From assembly GCA_026982255.1 (NCBI GenBank), contig JALSHL010000041.1:1-5411 (forward strand): DNA of 5,411 nt, in the 5' to 3' direction. The notes under the pieces were generated by a model that made no database searches, was not told the DNA's origin, and saw only the letters and a list, made by a program, of their open reading frames with translations. The position numbers were made by a program, and so were the translations under genes. Positions within the stretch are counted from its first letter, which is position 1. Every line of letters starts with the position of its first letter. This document shows, piece by piece, positions 1-5,411 of the stretch. The DNA is from Paracoccaceae bacterium (GTDB lineage: Bacteria > Pseudomonadota > Alphaproteobacteria > Rhodobacterales > Rhodobacteraceae).

Positions 1-8
1 CAGGGGGA

Positions 9-1049
9 TCATGCCAAGGCGGAAAGAACGGATTTCATATCGGCCGGAAGATCGGCGGAAAACTCCATGTTTTCCTTGCTGATCGGATGGACAAAGCCGA
101 GTGTCGCGGCGTGCAGGGCCTGTCGTGAAAAGGCACGCAGGGCCTCGGCGCCCGCTTCGGGGATGGCGTTTTTCGGGATGGCACGGCGGCTGCCATAAAC
201 CGGATCGCCGACCAGCGCGTGACCGGCGTAAGTCATGTGGACGCGGATCTGGTGGGTGCGACCGGTTTCCAGCCAACAATCGACCAGTGACGCGACCGGC
301 TTCTCGGAGGGGCCGAAGGACTGGAGAACCCGCGTGCGTGTGATGGCGTGGCGGCCGGCGTTGGTGACCACGGCCATGCGCTTGCGGTCGGTTTTGTGGC
401 GGGCGATGTTGCCGGAGATGCGGATGACTCCGCCGGGTTCGAAGGTCACGCCCTTGACACCGGCCAGACGCGGGTCGGCGGCAGAAGGCGCGCCCCAGAC
501 GATGGCGCGATAGTGGCGCTCCATCGTATGTTCGGCGAATTGTTCCGCCAGCCCGTGATGCGCCACATCGGACTTGGCCACCACCAGCAAGCCGGAGGTA
601 TCCTTGTCGATACGATGCACGATGCCGGGGCGTTTCTCGCCGCCGATGCCCGACAGGGTGTCACCGCAGTGATGCAGCAGCGCGTTGACCAGCGTGCCGG
701 TTTCGGAACCGGGAGCGGGATGCACGACCATGCCTGCGGGTTTGTTGATCACGATCAGATGCGCATCCTCGAACACCACGTCGAGGGGGATATCCTCGGG
801 CGCGGCCTCGATATCCGTTGCTGCGGGCATTTCGACCAGCCAGACCTGCGCGGGCGCGACCTTCGCTTTGGGGTTGGTGACCGGCTCGCCACCTTCGGGA
901 CGGACCGCGCCGGCCTCGATCAGATGGCGCAGGCGGGAACGGGAAAGGGCGATGCCCTCTGGCACTGCGGCCGTTAACGCTTTATCAAGGCGGGGTGCCG
1001 GGGTGTCGCCCAGCACAAGGCGCAACGGATTTTCAAAAGGGTCAGCCAT
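9..1049 (-). CDS. rluD: RluA/RluD-family 23S rRNA pseudouridine synthase
   Basis: This enzyme isomerises specific uridines in large-subunit rRNA to pseudouridine in the cytoplasm; E. coli RluD modifies helix 69 of 23S rRNA. The protein is 346 residues, typical for RluD. Residues about 20-75 form an S4-type RNA-binding domain (LDKALTAAVPEG, then SRSRLRHLIEAGAV). The catalytic domain starts near VINKPAGMVVHPAPG (100-114). HRIDKDTSG (145-153) carries the expected catalytic aspartate, D148. The late motif GRTHQIRVHMTYAGHALVGDPVYG (263-286) completes the fold. The reading frame stays open upstream to 1331, but the ATG at 1049 is preferred: family homology begins just after it, and a strong AGGAGGTG lies upstream. 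The start codon overlaps that of the divergent plus-strand gene. Family membership is certain; the exact target uridines, and so the rluD symbol, are inferred from length and S4 domain. Confidence 0.9.
   Translation of the reverse strand: MADPFENPLRLVLGDTPAPRLDKALTAAVPEGIALSRSRLRHLIEAGAVRPEGGEPVTNPKAKVAPAQVWLVEMPAATDIEAAPEDIPLDVVFEDAHLIVINKPAGMVVHPAPGSETGTLVNALLHHCGDTLSGIGGEKRPGIVHRIDKDTSGLLVVAKSDVAHHGLAEQFAEHTMERHYRAIVWGAPSAADPRLAGVKGVTFEPGGVIRISGNIARHKTDRKRMAVVTNAGRHAITRTRVLQSFGPSEKPVASLVDCWLETGRTHQIRVHMTYAGHALVGDPVYGSRRAIPKNAIPEAGAEALRAFSRQALHAATLGFVHPISKENMEFSADLPADMKSVLSALA
1037..1041 (+). promoter_or_regulatory. Shine-Dalgarno of the small membrane protein gene
   Basis: AAGGG lies six bases before the ATG at 1048, a good spacing. 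It decides the start, because the same plus-strand frame stays open upstream to 685 across the pseudouridine synthase gene, where the translation is only a shadow. The site itself lies within the first codons of the minus-strand gene. Confidence 0.6.
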
Positions 1050-1380
1050 GACGCAAACGCCACCTCCTGTGAATGTTGCGGACCAGACGGAACCGGCCAA
1101 TCTGCGCTTTCTGCGCATCCTTGTAACCGTGTTGACCGCAACAATGATAGTGGGTCTGGCGATCATTGTCGGTGTGTTTGTCACAAAGTTTTCGGACCTT
1201 GGTGACTCGCGGGCCGTTTTGCCGGACGAAATCGCGGTGCCCGTTGGGGAAACCGCACGGGCCTTCACTCGTGGCGGGGACTGGCTGGCCGTGGTCACTG
1301 TCGATGACAAGGGGCGGGAACGGATCCGCATCCTCGATATGGACGGCTCCCCCCGTCAGGTCATAGAAATAGCCCCATGA
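1048..1380 (+). CDS. Small single-pass membrane protein, DUF6476-like
   Basis: A 110-residue protein of unknown function. The N-terminus (1-20) is polar and proline-rich. One strongly hydrophobic helix spans about residues 21-48 (FLRILVTVLTATMIVGLAII, then VGVFVTKF) and would anchor it in the inner membrane. A soluble tail of about 60 residues follows, with a pattern suggesting short beta strands (WLAVVTVDD, RERIRILDMDG, RQVIEIAP). From memory this matches the DUF6476 family found next to dnaG in Rhodobacterales; I could not run a search. Its stop overlaps the dnaG start by ATGA, which indicates co-transcription and probably translational coupling. Its start overlaps the start of the divergent pseudouridine synthase. 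No catalytic motif is visible, so I assign no activity. The basic RFLR before the helix suggests the N-terminus is cytoplasmic and the tail periplasmic, by the positive-inside rule. Confidence 0.82.
   Translation: MTQTPPPVNVADQTEPANLRFLRILVTVLTATMIVGLAIIVGVFVTKFSDLGDSRAVLPDEIAVPVGETARAFTRGGDWLAVVTVDDKGRERIRILDMDGSPRQVIEIAP
1061..1068 (-). promoter_or_regulatory. Shine-Dalgarno of the pseudouridine synthase gene
   Basis: Read on the minus strand the bases are AGGAGGTG, a full match to the anti-Shine-Dalgarno tail. It sits 11 bases before the ATG at 1049 (13 from the AGGAGG core), which is somewhat long. No other in-frame ATG, GTG or TTG lies between it and that ATG, so it still supports this start. 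The site lies inside codons 5-7 of the divergent plus-strand gene. Confidence 0.6.
1377..1380 (+). other. ATGA stop/start overlap, membrane protein to dnaG
   Basis: The TGA of the upstream gene (1378-1380) overlaps the ATG of dnaG (1377-1379). The nearest purine-rich stretch (CAGG, 1357-1360) is weak and about 16 bases away. Translation of dnaG is therefore likely to depend on ribosomes finishing the upstream gene, which would keep primase expression low. Confidence 0.75.
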
Positions 1381-3320
1381 GCCTGCCATCCGGATTCCTC
1401 GATGATTTGCGCGAACGCCTGTCCCTGACACAGGTGGTCGGGCGCAAGGTGGTCTGGGACAACAAGAAATCCAACCCCGGCAAGGGAGACATGTGGGCGC
1501 CCTGCCCATTCCATCAGGAAAAAACCGCGTCGTTCCATGTCGATGACCGCAAGGGGTTTTACTATTGCTTCGGCTGCCACGCCAAGGGCGACGCGATTTC
1601 CTTTGTCCGCGAGACGGAGAACGTCGGCTTCATGGAAGCGATCGAGATTCTGGCACGCGAGGCGGGGATGGCAGTGCCGAAGGCCACACCGCAGGAACAG
1701 GCGCGGGCCGACAAACGCAAGACGCTGGCCGATGTGATGGAAGCGGCGGTGAAGTTCTATCGCCTGCAACTGCGCACCGCGCGCGCGAGCGAGGCACGGG
1801 CCTATCTGGAGCGGCGCGGCCTGCCGGAGACGACGCTGGAGCGATTCGAGATCGGGTTTGCGCCGGATGCGCGCACGGTTTTGTTCGAACATCTGGTCGA
1901 GAAGGGCTTTCCGGCAGAGCAGATCGTCGAGGCCGGATTGTGCATCAGGCCGGACGACGGCGGGCGGCCCTATGACCGGTTTCGCGGGCGGATCATGTTT
2001 CCGATCCGCGATGCGCGCGGGCGCTGCATTGCTTTTGGCGGGCGGGCGATGGACCCGAATGCGCGGGCGAAATACCTGAATTCGCCGGAAACGCCGTTGT
2101 TTGACAAAGGGCGGAGCCTGTATAATCACGGTCCGGCGCGAGAGGCCGCTGGCAAGGCGGGAGCCTTGATCGTCGCCGAGGGCTATATGGATGTAATCGC
2201 GCTGGCGCAGGCGGGGTTCGATCATGCGGTGGCACCGCTGGGCACGGCAATTACCGAAAACCAGTTGATGATGATGTGGCGCATGTGCGGCGAGCCGGTG
2301 ATTGCGCTCGACGGCGACAAAGCGGGGGTCGGGGCGGCAATGCGGCTGATCGATCTGGCGCTGCCGTTGCTGGAGCCGGGAAAATCGCTGCGGTTCTGCA
2401 TCATGCCGGAGGGGATGGACCCCGACGATGTGATCAAGGAACAGGGCGCCGCGGCCATGCAGAAGCTGCTCGATCAGGCGCAGCCGATGGTGGAACTGTT
2501 GTGGCAACGCGAGACCGAAGGCAAGGTTTTCGACAGCCCCGAACGGCGCGCGGCGCTGGATGCCGCGCTACGGGCGGCACTGGGCAAAATCAGGGATCCG
2601 GGGTTGCGGCGGCATTATGGCGAGGCGATCAACGAATTGCGGCGGGCGCTGTTCTATCCGGCACGGCCGAAAGGCGGCGGGTTCGGTGGCAAGGGCAAAT
2701 GGAACAAGGCACCACTCGGGCCGACGCCGGGGACCAAGGCCTCGCTGCTGGCACAACAGGATGGCGAGGGGCGGGTGCGGGAAAGCGCGATCCTGCTCGG
2801 CTGCCTGAACCATCCCGACCTGGCCGAAGGGTTCGAGACGCGGCTGGAGCGCGCGCCGTTCCGCTCGCCGGACCTGCGCGATATTCTGGCCGCCCTACTG
2901 GCCGCCCTGCCCGATGTGCTGGATATGGACGGCGAAGCGCAGCGGGCGGCCTTGCTGGAAAAAGTCGCCAAGCGCAGCGGGTTTGATCCGCTACAGAAGT
3001 GCTTGTCGATAGGGCAGACGCGCATCAACCCCTATCTGCAGGCGAGCGCGGACAAGGAACTGGCCCGCCATGCCATCAGCGAGGAACTGGCAAAACTGGA
3101 CGCCGCCCATGGCATCGAGGCGGAGATCAGGGATGCCGAGGAGGAGATCACCGGCGTCGCCGACGAGGGGCTGACCTGGCGGCTGGATCAGGCGCGCGAG
3201 GCGATGAATCGCAGCGTCAAGGATACGCTCAACGGCGAATCGGGCAGTGTGGAGGACGAATCATATCTGTCCGAGGCCTTGCAAAAGCTGATCGACGACC
3301 AAATATGGAAGAAGAAATAA
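1377..3320 (+). CDS. dnaG: DNA primase DnaG
   Basis: DnaG synthesises the short RNA primers that start Okazaki fragments and leading strands, working with the replicative helicase DnaB at the fork. The 647-residue length is normal for alphaproteobacteria. An N-terminal CHC2 zinc-binding domain has ligands C43, H46, C64 and C67 (CPFH, then CFGC). The catalytic core begins near residue 125. It includes the basic RFRGRIMFPIRD (201-212) and YLNSPET (233-239). The TOPRIM metal-binding motifs follow: EGYMDV (E268, D272), ALDGDKAG (D312, D314) and MDPDD (D348, D350). All expected acidic residues are present, so the enzyme should be active. A Gly/Lys-rich linker (about 430-445) leads to the divergent C-terminal helicase-interaction domain (about 460-647), which is mostly helical and charged. 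The start is fixed by the ATGA overlap and by homology of the first residues. rpoD follows after a 101-base gap. Confidence 0.97.
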   Translation: MSLPSGFLDDLRERLSLTQVVGRKVVWDNKKSNPGKGDMWAPCPFHQEKTASFHVDDRKGFYYCFGCHAKGDAISFVRETENVGFMEAIEILAREAGMAVPKATPQEQARADKRKTLADVMEAAVKFYRLQLRTARASEARAYLERRGLPETTLERFEIGFAPDARTVLFEHLVEKGFPAEQIVEAGLCIRPDDGGRPYDRFRGRIMFPIRDARGRCIAFGGRAMDPNARAKYLNSPETPLFDKGRSLYNHGPAREAAGKAGALIVAEGYMDVIALAQAGFDHAVAPLGTAITENQLMMMWRMCGEPVIALDGDKAGVGAAMRLIDLALPLLEPGKSLRFCIMPEGMDPDDVIKEQGAAAMQKLLDQAQPMVELLWQRETEGKVFDSPERRAALDAALRAALGKIRDPGLRRHYGEAINELRRALFYPARPKGGGFGGKGKWNKAPLGPTPGTKASLLAQQDGEGRVRESAILLGCLNHPDLAEGFETRLERAPFRSPDLRDILAALLAALPDVLDMDGEAQRAALLEKVAKRSGFDPLQKCLSIGQTRINPYLQASADKELARHAISEELAKLDAAHGIEAEIRDAEEEITGVADEGLTWRLDQAREAMNRSVKDTLNGESGSVEDESYLSEALQKLIDDQIWKKK

Positions 3321-3330
3321 CCGCTCTCCC

Positions 3331-3358
3331 CTTGCGAATCAGTGATTCGCACTAGAGA
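3331..3358 (+). promoter_or_regulatory. Weak candidate promoter for rpoD
   Basis: CTTGCG (3331-3336, containing a TTGCGA -35-like hexamer at 3332-3337) is followed by TAGAGA at 3353-3358 as a poor -10. Spacing is 15 bases for a sigma-70 reading. CTTG with 17-18 bases to the downstream element would also fit a loose sigma-32-type layout. If real, the perfect inverted repeat fills the spacer. Matches are poor and rpoD may instead be read through from upstream. Confidence 0.2.
3333..3351. repeat. Perfect 9-bp inverted repeat, one-base centre
   Basis: TGCGAATCA, a central G (3342), then TGATTCGCA form a perfect inverted repeat starting 13 bases after the dnaG stop codon. Each arm contains one GANTC site. 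The near-zero spacer is more typical of a DNA operator for a dimeric protein than of a stable RNA loop, though a hairpin is also possible. Confidence 0.85.
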
Positions 3359-3385
3359 GTCCCGCTTACCTACTACTCCGGCTAT

Positions 3386-3395
3386 GTGATTCGCA
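3386..3395 (+). repeat. Direct repeat of the palindrome's right arm
   Basis: GTGATTCGCA repeats 3342-3351 exactly, starting 44 bases further on and ending 26 bases before the rpoD ATG. Its left side does not continue the palindrome, so it is a half-site. It also carries a GANTC. A near copy with one mismatch, TGAATCGCA, is at 3205-3213 inside dnaG. Confidence 0.75.
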
Positions 3396-3411
3396 TGGCC
3401 GTCATCTTTAT

Positions 3412-3415
3412 GGAG
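3412..3415 (+). promoter_or_regulatory. Shine-Dalgarno of rpoD
   Basis: GGAG lies six bases before the ATG at 3422. It decides between several in-frame start codons: GTG 3386, ATG 3395, ATG 3410 and ATG 3422. None of the upstream three has a comparable ribosome binding site, and MAAKD at 3422 resembles the usual alphaproteobacterial RpoD N-terminus. Confidence 0.65.
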
Positions 3416-3421
3416 CACCCC

Positions 3422-5411
3422 ATGGCCGCAAAAGATACCGAGCAGAAATCCGGCAACGATATTCAGGAAAACGCCGGGCCGATGCTCGATATGAGCCAGA
3501 CCGCGGTCAAGAAGATGATCGCGCAGGCCAAGGCGCGCGGCTACATCACCTATGACGAGCTGAACAAATTCATGCCCGCCGATCAGGTGTCCTCGGAGCA
3601 GATCGAGGACGTGATGGCGATGCTCTCGGAAATGGGTATCAATATTATCGAGGCCGAGGAAACCGAGGAAGAGGAAGCCACGGAATCGGATGTCGAGGAA
3701 ATCGGCGCCTCCAAATCCCGCGAGTTGGTCACCGCCGCCGCCACCACCGAAACGCTGGACCGCACCGACGATCCGGTGCGCATGTATCTGCGCGAAATGG
3801 GCACGGTGGAGCTGCTGTCGCGCGAGGGCGAGATTGCCATTGCCAAGCGCATCGAGGCCGGTCGCAACACCATGATCTCGGGCCTGTGCGAAAGCCCGCT
3901 GACCTTTCAGGCTATCACCATCTGGCGCGAGGAGTTGCTGAACGAGGACATCATGCTGCGCGATGTCATCGATCTGGACGCGACCTTCGGGCAGCAGATG
4001 GAGGACGACGAGGAAGAAGAGGTCGCCGCCACCGCTACCCCCGCCGCCAAGCCGGCAGAAAAAACGGAAAAGCCGCAGGAACTCGACGCCGACGGCAATC
4101 CGGTCGCCAATGACGACGACGAGGATGACGAGGACGAACAGGCCAACCTGTCGCTTGCTGCCATGGAAGCGCAATTGAAACCGGGGGTTCTGGAAACCCT
4201 CGACCGGATCGCCGCCGATTACGAACGGCTGGCGGAAATGCAGGATGGCCGCATGGCCGCCGCGCTGAACACCGACGAGACGTTTACCTCCAATCAGGAA
4301 CTGGAATATCAGCGGCTGCGCTCGGAAATCGTCGTGCTGGTCAATTCGATGCACCTGCACAACAACCGTATCGAGGCGCTGGTGGACCAGCTTTACGGTA
4401 TCAACCGCAAGATCATGAGCCTCGATTCCGCCATGGTGAAACTGTCGGATCAGGCCCGCATCAACCGCCGCGAGTTTATCAACGAATACAAAGGGTCCGA
4501 GCTGGACCCCGACTGGCTCGACCGCGTATCCCGCCTGAAAACCCGCGGCTGGGACAAGCTGACCGGCGAATTGCGTCCGAAGGTCGAGGATATTCGCGAC
4601 GAGATGGCCGAGGTCGGGCAGTATATCGGCGTCGATATTTCCGAATTCCGCCGCGTGGTGCAGCAGGTGCAGAAGGGCGAGAAAGAAGCCCGCGCTGCAA
4701 AAAAGGAAATGGTCGAGGCCAACCTGCGGCTCGTGATCTCGATCGCCAAGAAATACACCAACCGCGGTTTGCAGTTCCTTGACCTTATTCAGGAAGGCAA
4801 CATCGGCCTGATGAAAGCGGTCGATAAATTCGAGTATCGCCGTGGCTACAAGTTCAGCACCTATGCGACGTGGTGGATCCGTCAGGCGATCACCCGCTCG
4901 ATTGCCGATCAGGCGCGCACGATCCGCATTCCGGTGCATATGATTGAAACCATTAACAAACTGGTGCGCACCGGCCGCCAGATGCTGCATGAAATCGGTC
5001 GCGAGCCGACGCCCGAGGAACTGGCAGCGAAGCTGCAGATGCCGCTTGAGAAGGTCCGCAAGGTGATGAAAATCGCCAAGGAACCGATCAGCCTTGAAAC
5101 CCCTATCGGCGACGAGGAAGACAGCCAGCTCGGCGATTTCATCGAGGACAAGAACGCGGTGCTGCCGCTGGATTCCGCCATTCAGGGCAACCTGAAGGAA
5201 ACCACGACGCGGGTTCTGGCCTCGCTCACCCCGCGCGAGGAACGGGTTTTGCGGATGCGCTTCGGCATCGGCGTCAACACGGACCACACGCTCGAGGAAG
5301 TCGGGCAGCAGTTCAGCGTGACCCGCGAGCGTATCCGCCAGATCGAGGCGAAGGCCCTGCGCAAGCTGAAACACCCGAGCCGGAGCCGGAAGTTAAGGTC
5401 CTTCCTGGACC
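3422..5411 (+). CDS. rpoD: Primary sigma factor RpoD (sigma-70), 3' end cut by window
   Basis: RpoD directs RNA polymerase to housekeeping promoters. The window holds 663 codons with no stop. The last residues, HPSRSRKLRSFLD, are the usual C-terminus, so probably only one or a few residues are missing. Region 1.1 spans about 22-80 (DMSQTAVKKMIAQAKARGYI). Region 1.2 starts at DPVRMYLREMG (117-127). A non-conserved insert contains a very acidic linker at 194-239 (EDDEEEE to DDDEDDEDE). Region 2 runs from MVEANLRLVISIAKKY (430 on) to the -10-recognition and melting motif YATWWIRQAITR (481-492). Region 3 begins near TIRIPVHM (500-507). Region 4 has LTPREERVLRMRFG (602-615) and the -35-binding helix-turn-helix, TLEEVGQQFSVTRERIRQIE (623-642). 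All core regions are intact. A long open frame on the opposite strand is a codon-bias shadow. Confidence 0.97.
   Translation, partial: MAAKDTEQKSGNDIQENAGPMLDMSQTAVKKMIAQAKARGYITYDELNKFMPADQVSSEQIEDVMAMLSEMGINIIEAEETEEEEATESDVEEIGASKSRELVTAAATTETLDRTDDPVRMYLREMGTVELLSREGEIAIAKRIEAGRNTMISGLCESPLTFQAITIWREELLNEDIMLRDVIDLDATFGQQMEDDEEEEVAATATPAAKPAEKTEKPQELDADGNPVANDDDEDDEDEQANLSLAAMEAQLKPGVLETLDRIAADYERLAEMQDGRMAAALNTDETFTSNQELEYQRLRSEIVVLVNSMHLHNNRIEALVDQLYGINRKIMSLDSAMVKLSDQARINRREFINEYKGSELDPDWLDRVSRLKTRGWDKLTGELRPKVEDIRDEMAEVGQYIGVDISEFRRVVQQVQKGEKEARAAKKEMVEANLRLVISIAKKYTNRGLQFLDLIQEGNIGLMKAVDKFEYRRGYKFSTYATWWIRQAITRSIADQARTIRIPVHMIETINKLVRTGRQMLHEIGREPTPEELAAKLQMPLEKVRKVMKIAKEPISLETPIGDEEDSQLGDFIEDKNAVLPLDSAIQGNLKETTTRVLASLTPREERVLRMRFGIGVNTDHTLEEVGQQFSVTRERIRQIEAKALRKLKHPSRSRKLRSFLD

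Larger units (their letters stand above)
3324..3359 (+). other. Possible bipartite RNA hairpin after dnaG
   Basis: CTCTC (3324-3328) can pair with GAGAG (3355-3359) around the inner inverted repeat (3333-3351), across a small internal loop of four and three bases. The inner stem is eight base pairs closed by a three-base AGT loop. No T-run follows, so it does not look like a classical intrinsic terminator. It could protect the dnaG mRNA end, mark a processing point, or merely reflect a protein-binding palindrome in the DNA. Confidence 0.4.
3206..3392. promoter_or_regulatory. Cluster of GANTC (CcrM-type methylation) sites
   Basis: Seven GANTC pentamers lie at 3206-3210, 3237-3241, 3258-3262, 3336-3340, 3344-3348, 3357-3361 and 3388-3392. 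The first three are in the last codons of dnaG and the other four are in the dnaG-rpoD gap. By hand scan the rest of the window has seven (426, 1204, 1393, 1843, 3683, 4424, 5171). GANTC is the recognition sequence of the alphaproteobacterial methyltransferase CcrM, and promoter methylation there can be read by GcrA. The sites are seen directly; the regulatory role is inferred. Confidence 0.5.

Noticed and set aside
348..977. 209-codon plus-strand open frame across the pseudouridine synthase gene
   Set aside because: Gly/Asp/His/Ala-rich shadow with no family features; the minus strand has clear catalytic motifs.
1050..1331. N-terminal extension of the pseudouridine synthase to 440 residues
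   Set aside because: The extra 94 residues are Arg/Ser/Thr-rich antisense translation of the membrane protein gene and do not resemble the family; the ATG at 1049 has a ribosome binding site and the right protein length.
1356..2507. 383-codon open frame on the minus strand opposite dnaG
   Set aside because: Low-complexity Arg/His/Gln/Pro translation, typical of antisense reading of a GC-rich gene; dnaG on the other strand has all its motifs.
3324..3361. Rho-independent terminator for dnaG
   Set aside because: A hairpin can form but no T-run follows it on the plus strand; the stem is not especially GC-rich.
3386..3421. Longer RpoD starting at GTG 3386, ATG 3395 or ATG 3410
   Set aside because: In frame, but these codons overlap the repeated regulatory motif or lack a Shine-Dalgarno sequence; ATG 3422 has GGAG at six bases and a typical N-terminus.
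3188..5374. 728-codon open frame on the minus strand opposite rpoD
   Set aside because: It is a shadow of the GC-rich codon pattern of rpoD; its translation is rich in His, Gln, Leu, Phe and Val with no recognisable domain, whereas the plus strand encodes an intact sigma-70.
1..5411. Mobile element, CRISPR array, tRNA/rRNA or novel defence system
   Set aside because: No terminal repeats, transposase, spaced repeats or RNA gene signatures were seen; gene density and codon use are uniform and all genes are core functions or their usual neighbour.

Overview
The window is ordinary chromosomal core sequence from a GC-rich (roughly 60%) alphaproteobacterium, most likely a member of the Rhodobacterales (Rhodobacter/Roseobacter group). 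This rests on three things: the alphaproteobacterial form of the primary sigma factor, the GC-rich third codon positions, and a small one-helix membrane protein just upstream of dnaG that resembles the DUF6476 family I know from that order. No mobile element, phage, CRISPR, tRNA or rRNA was seen, and no new defence or metabolic system.

Layout. On the minus strand, 1049-9 is a complete large-subunit rRNA pseudouridine synthase of the RluA/RluD family. On the plus strand, 1048-1380 is the small membrane protein, 1377-3320 is DNA primase (dnaG), and 3422-5411 is the primary sigma factor (rpoD), cut by the window edge within about the last residues of the protein. The divergent genes start back to back: their ATG codons overlap inside one CATG (1047-1050), so there is no intergenic space between them. 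The small gene and dnaG overlap by ATGA (1377-1380).

How the genes work together. dnaG followed by rpoD is the core of the 'macromolecular synthesis' arrangement, which links replication priming with the main transcription initiation factor. In E. coli the first gene is rpsU; here its place is taken by the small membrane protein. The pseudouridine synthase adds a ribosome-maturation gene on the opposite strand.

The only real intergenic space is the 101 bases between dnaG and rpoD (3321-3421), and it holds the most interesting signal. It contains a perfect 9-bp inverted repeat with a one-base centre, a further copy of one arm about 40 bases downstream, and a possible larger hairpin. It lies in a dense cluster of GANTC sites (seven in 187 bases by hand count, against seven in the other ~5.2 kb). 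GANTC is the target of the alphaproteobacterial cell-cycle methylase CcrM, so methylation-linked control of rpoD is a reasonable, testable hypothesis.
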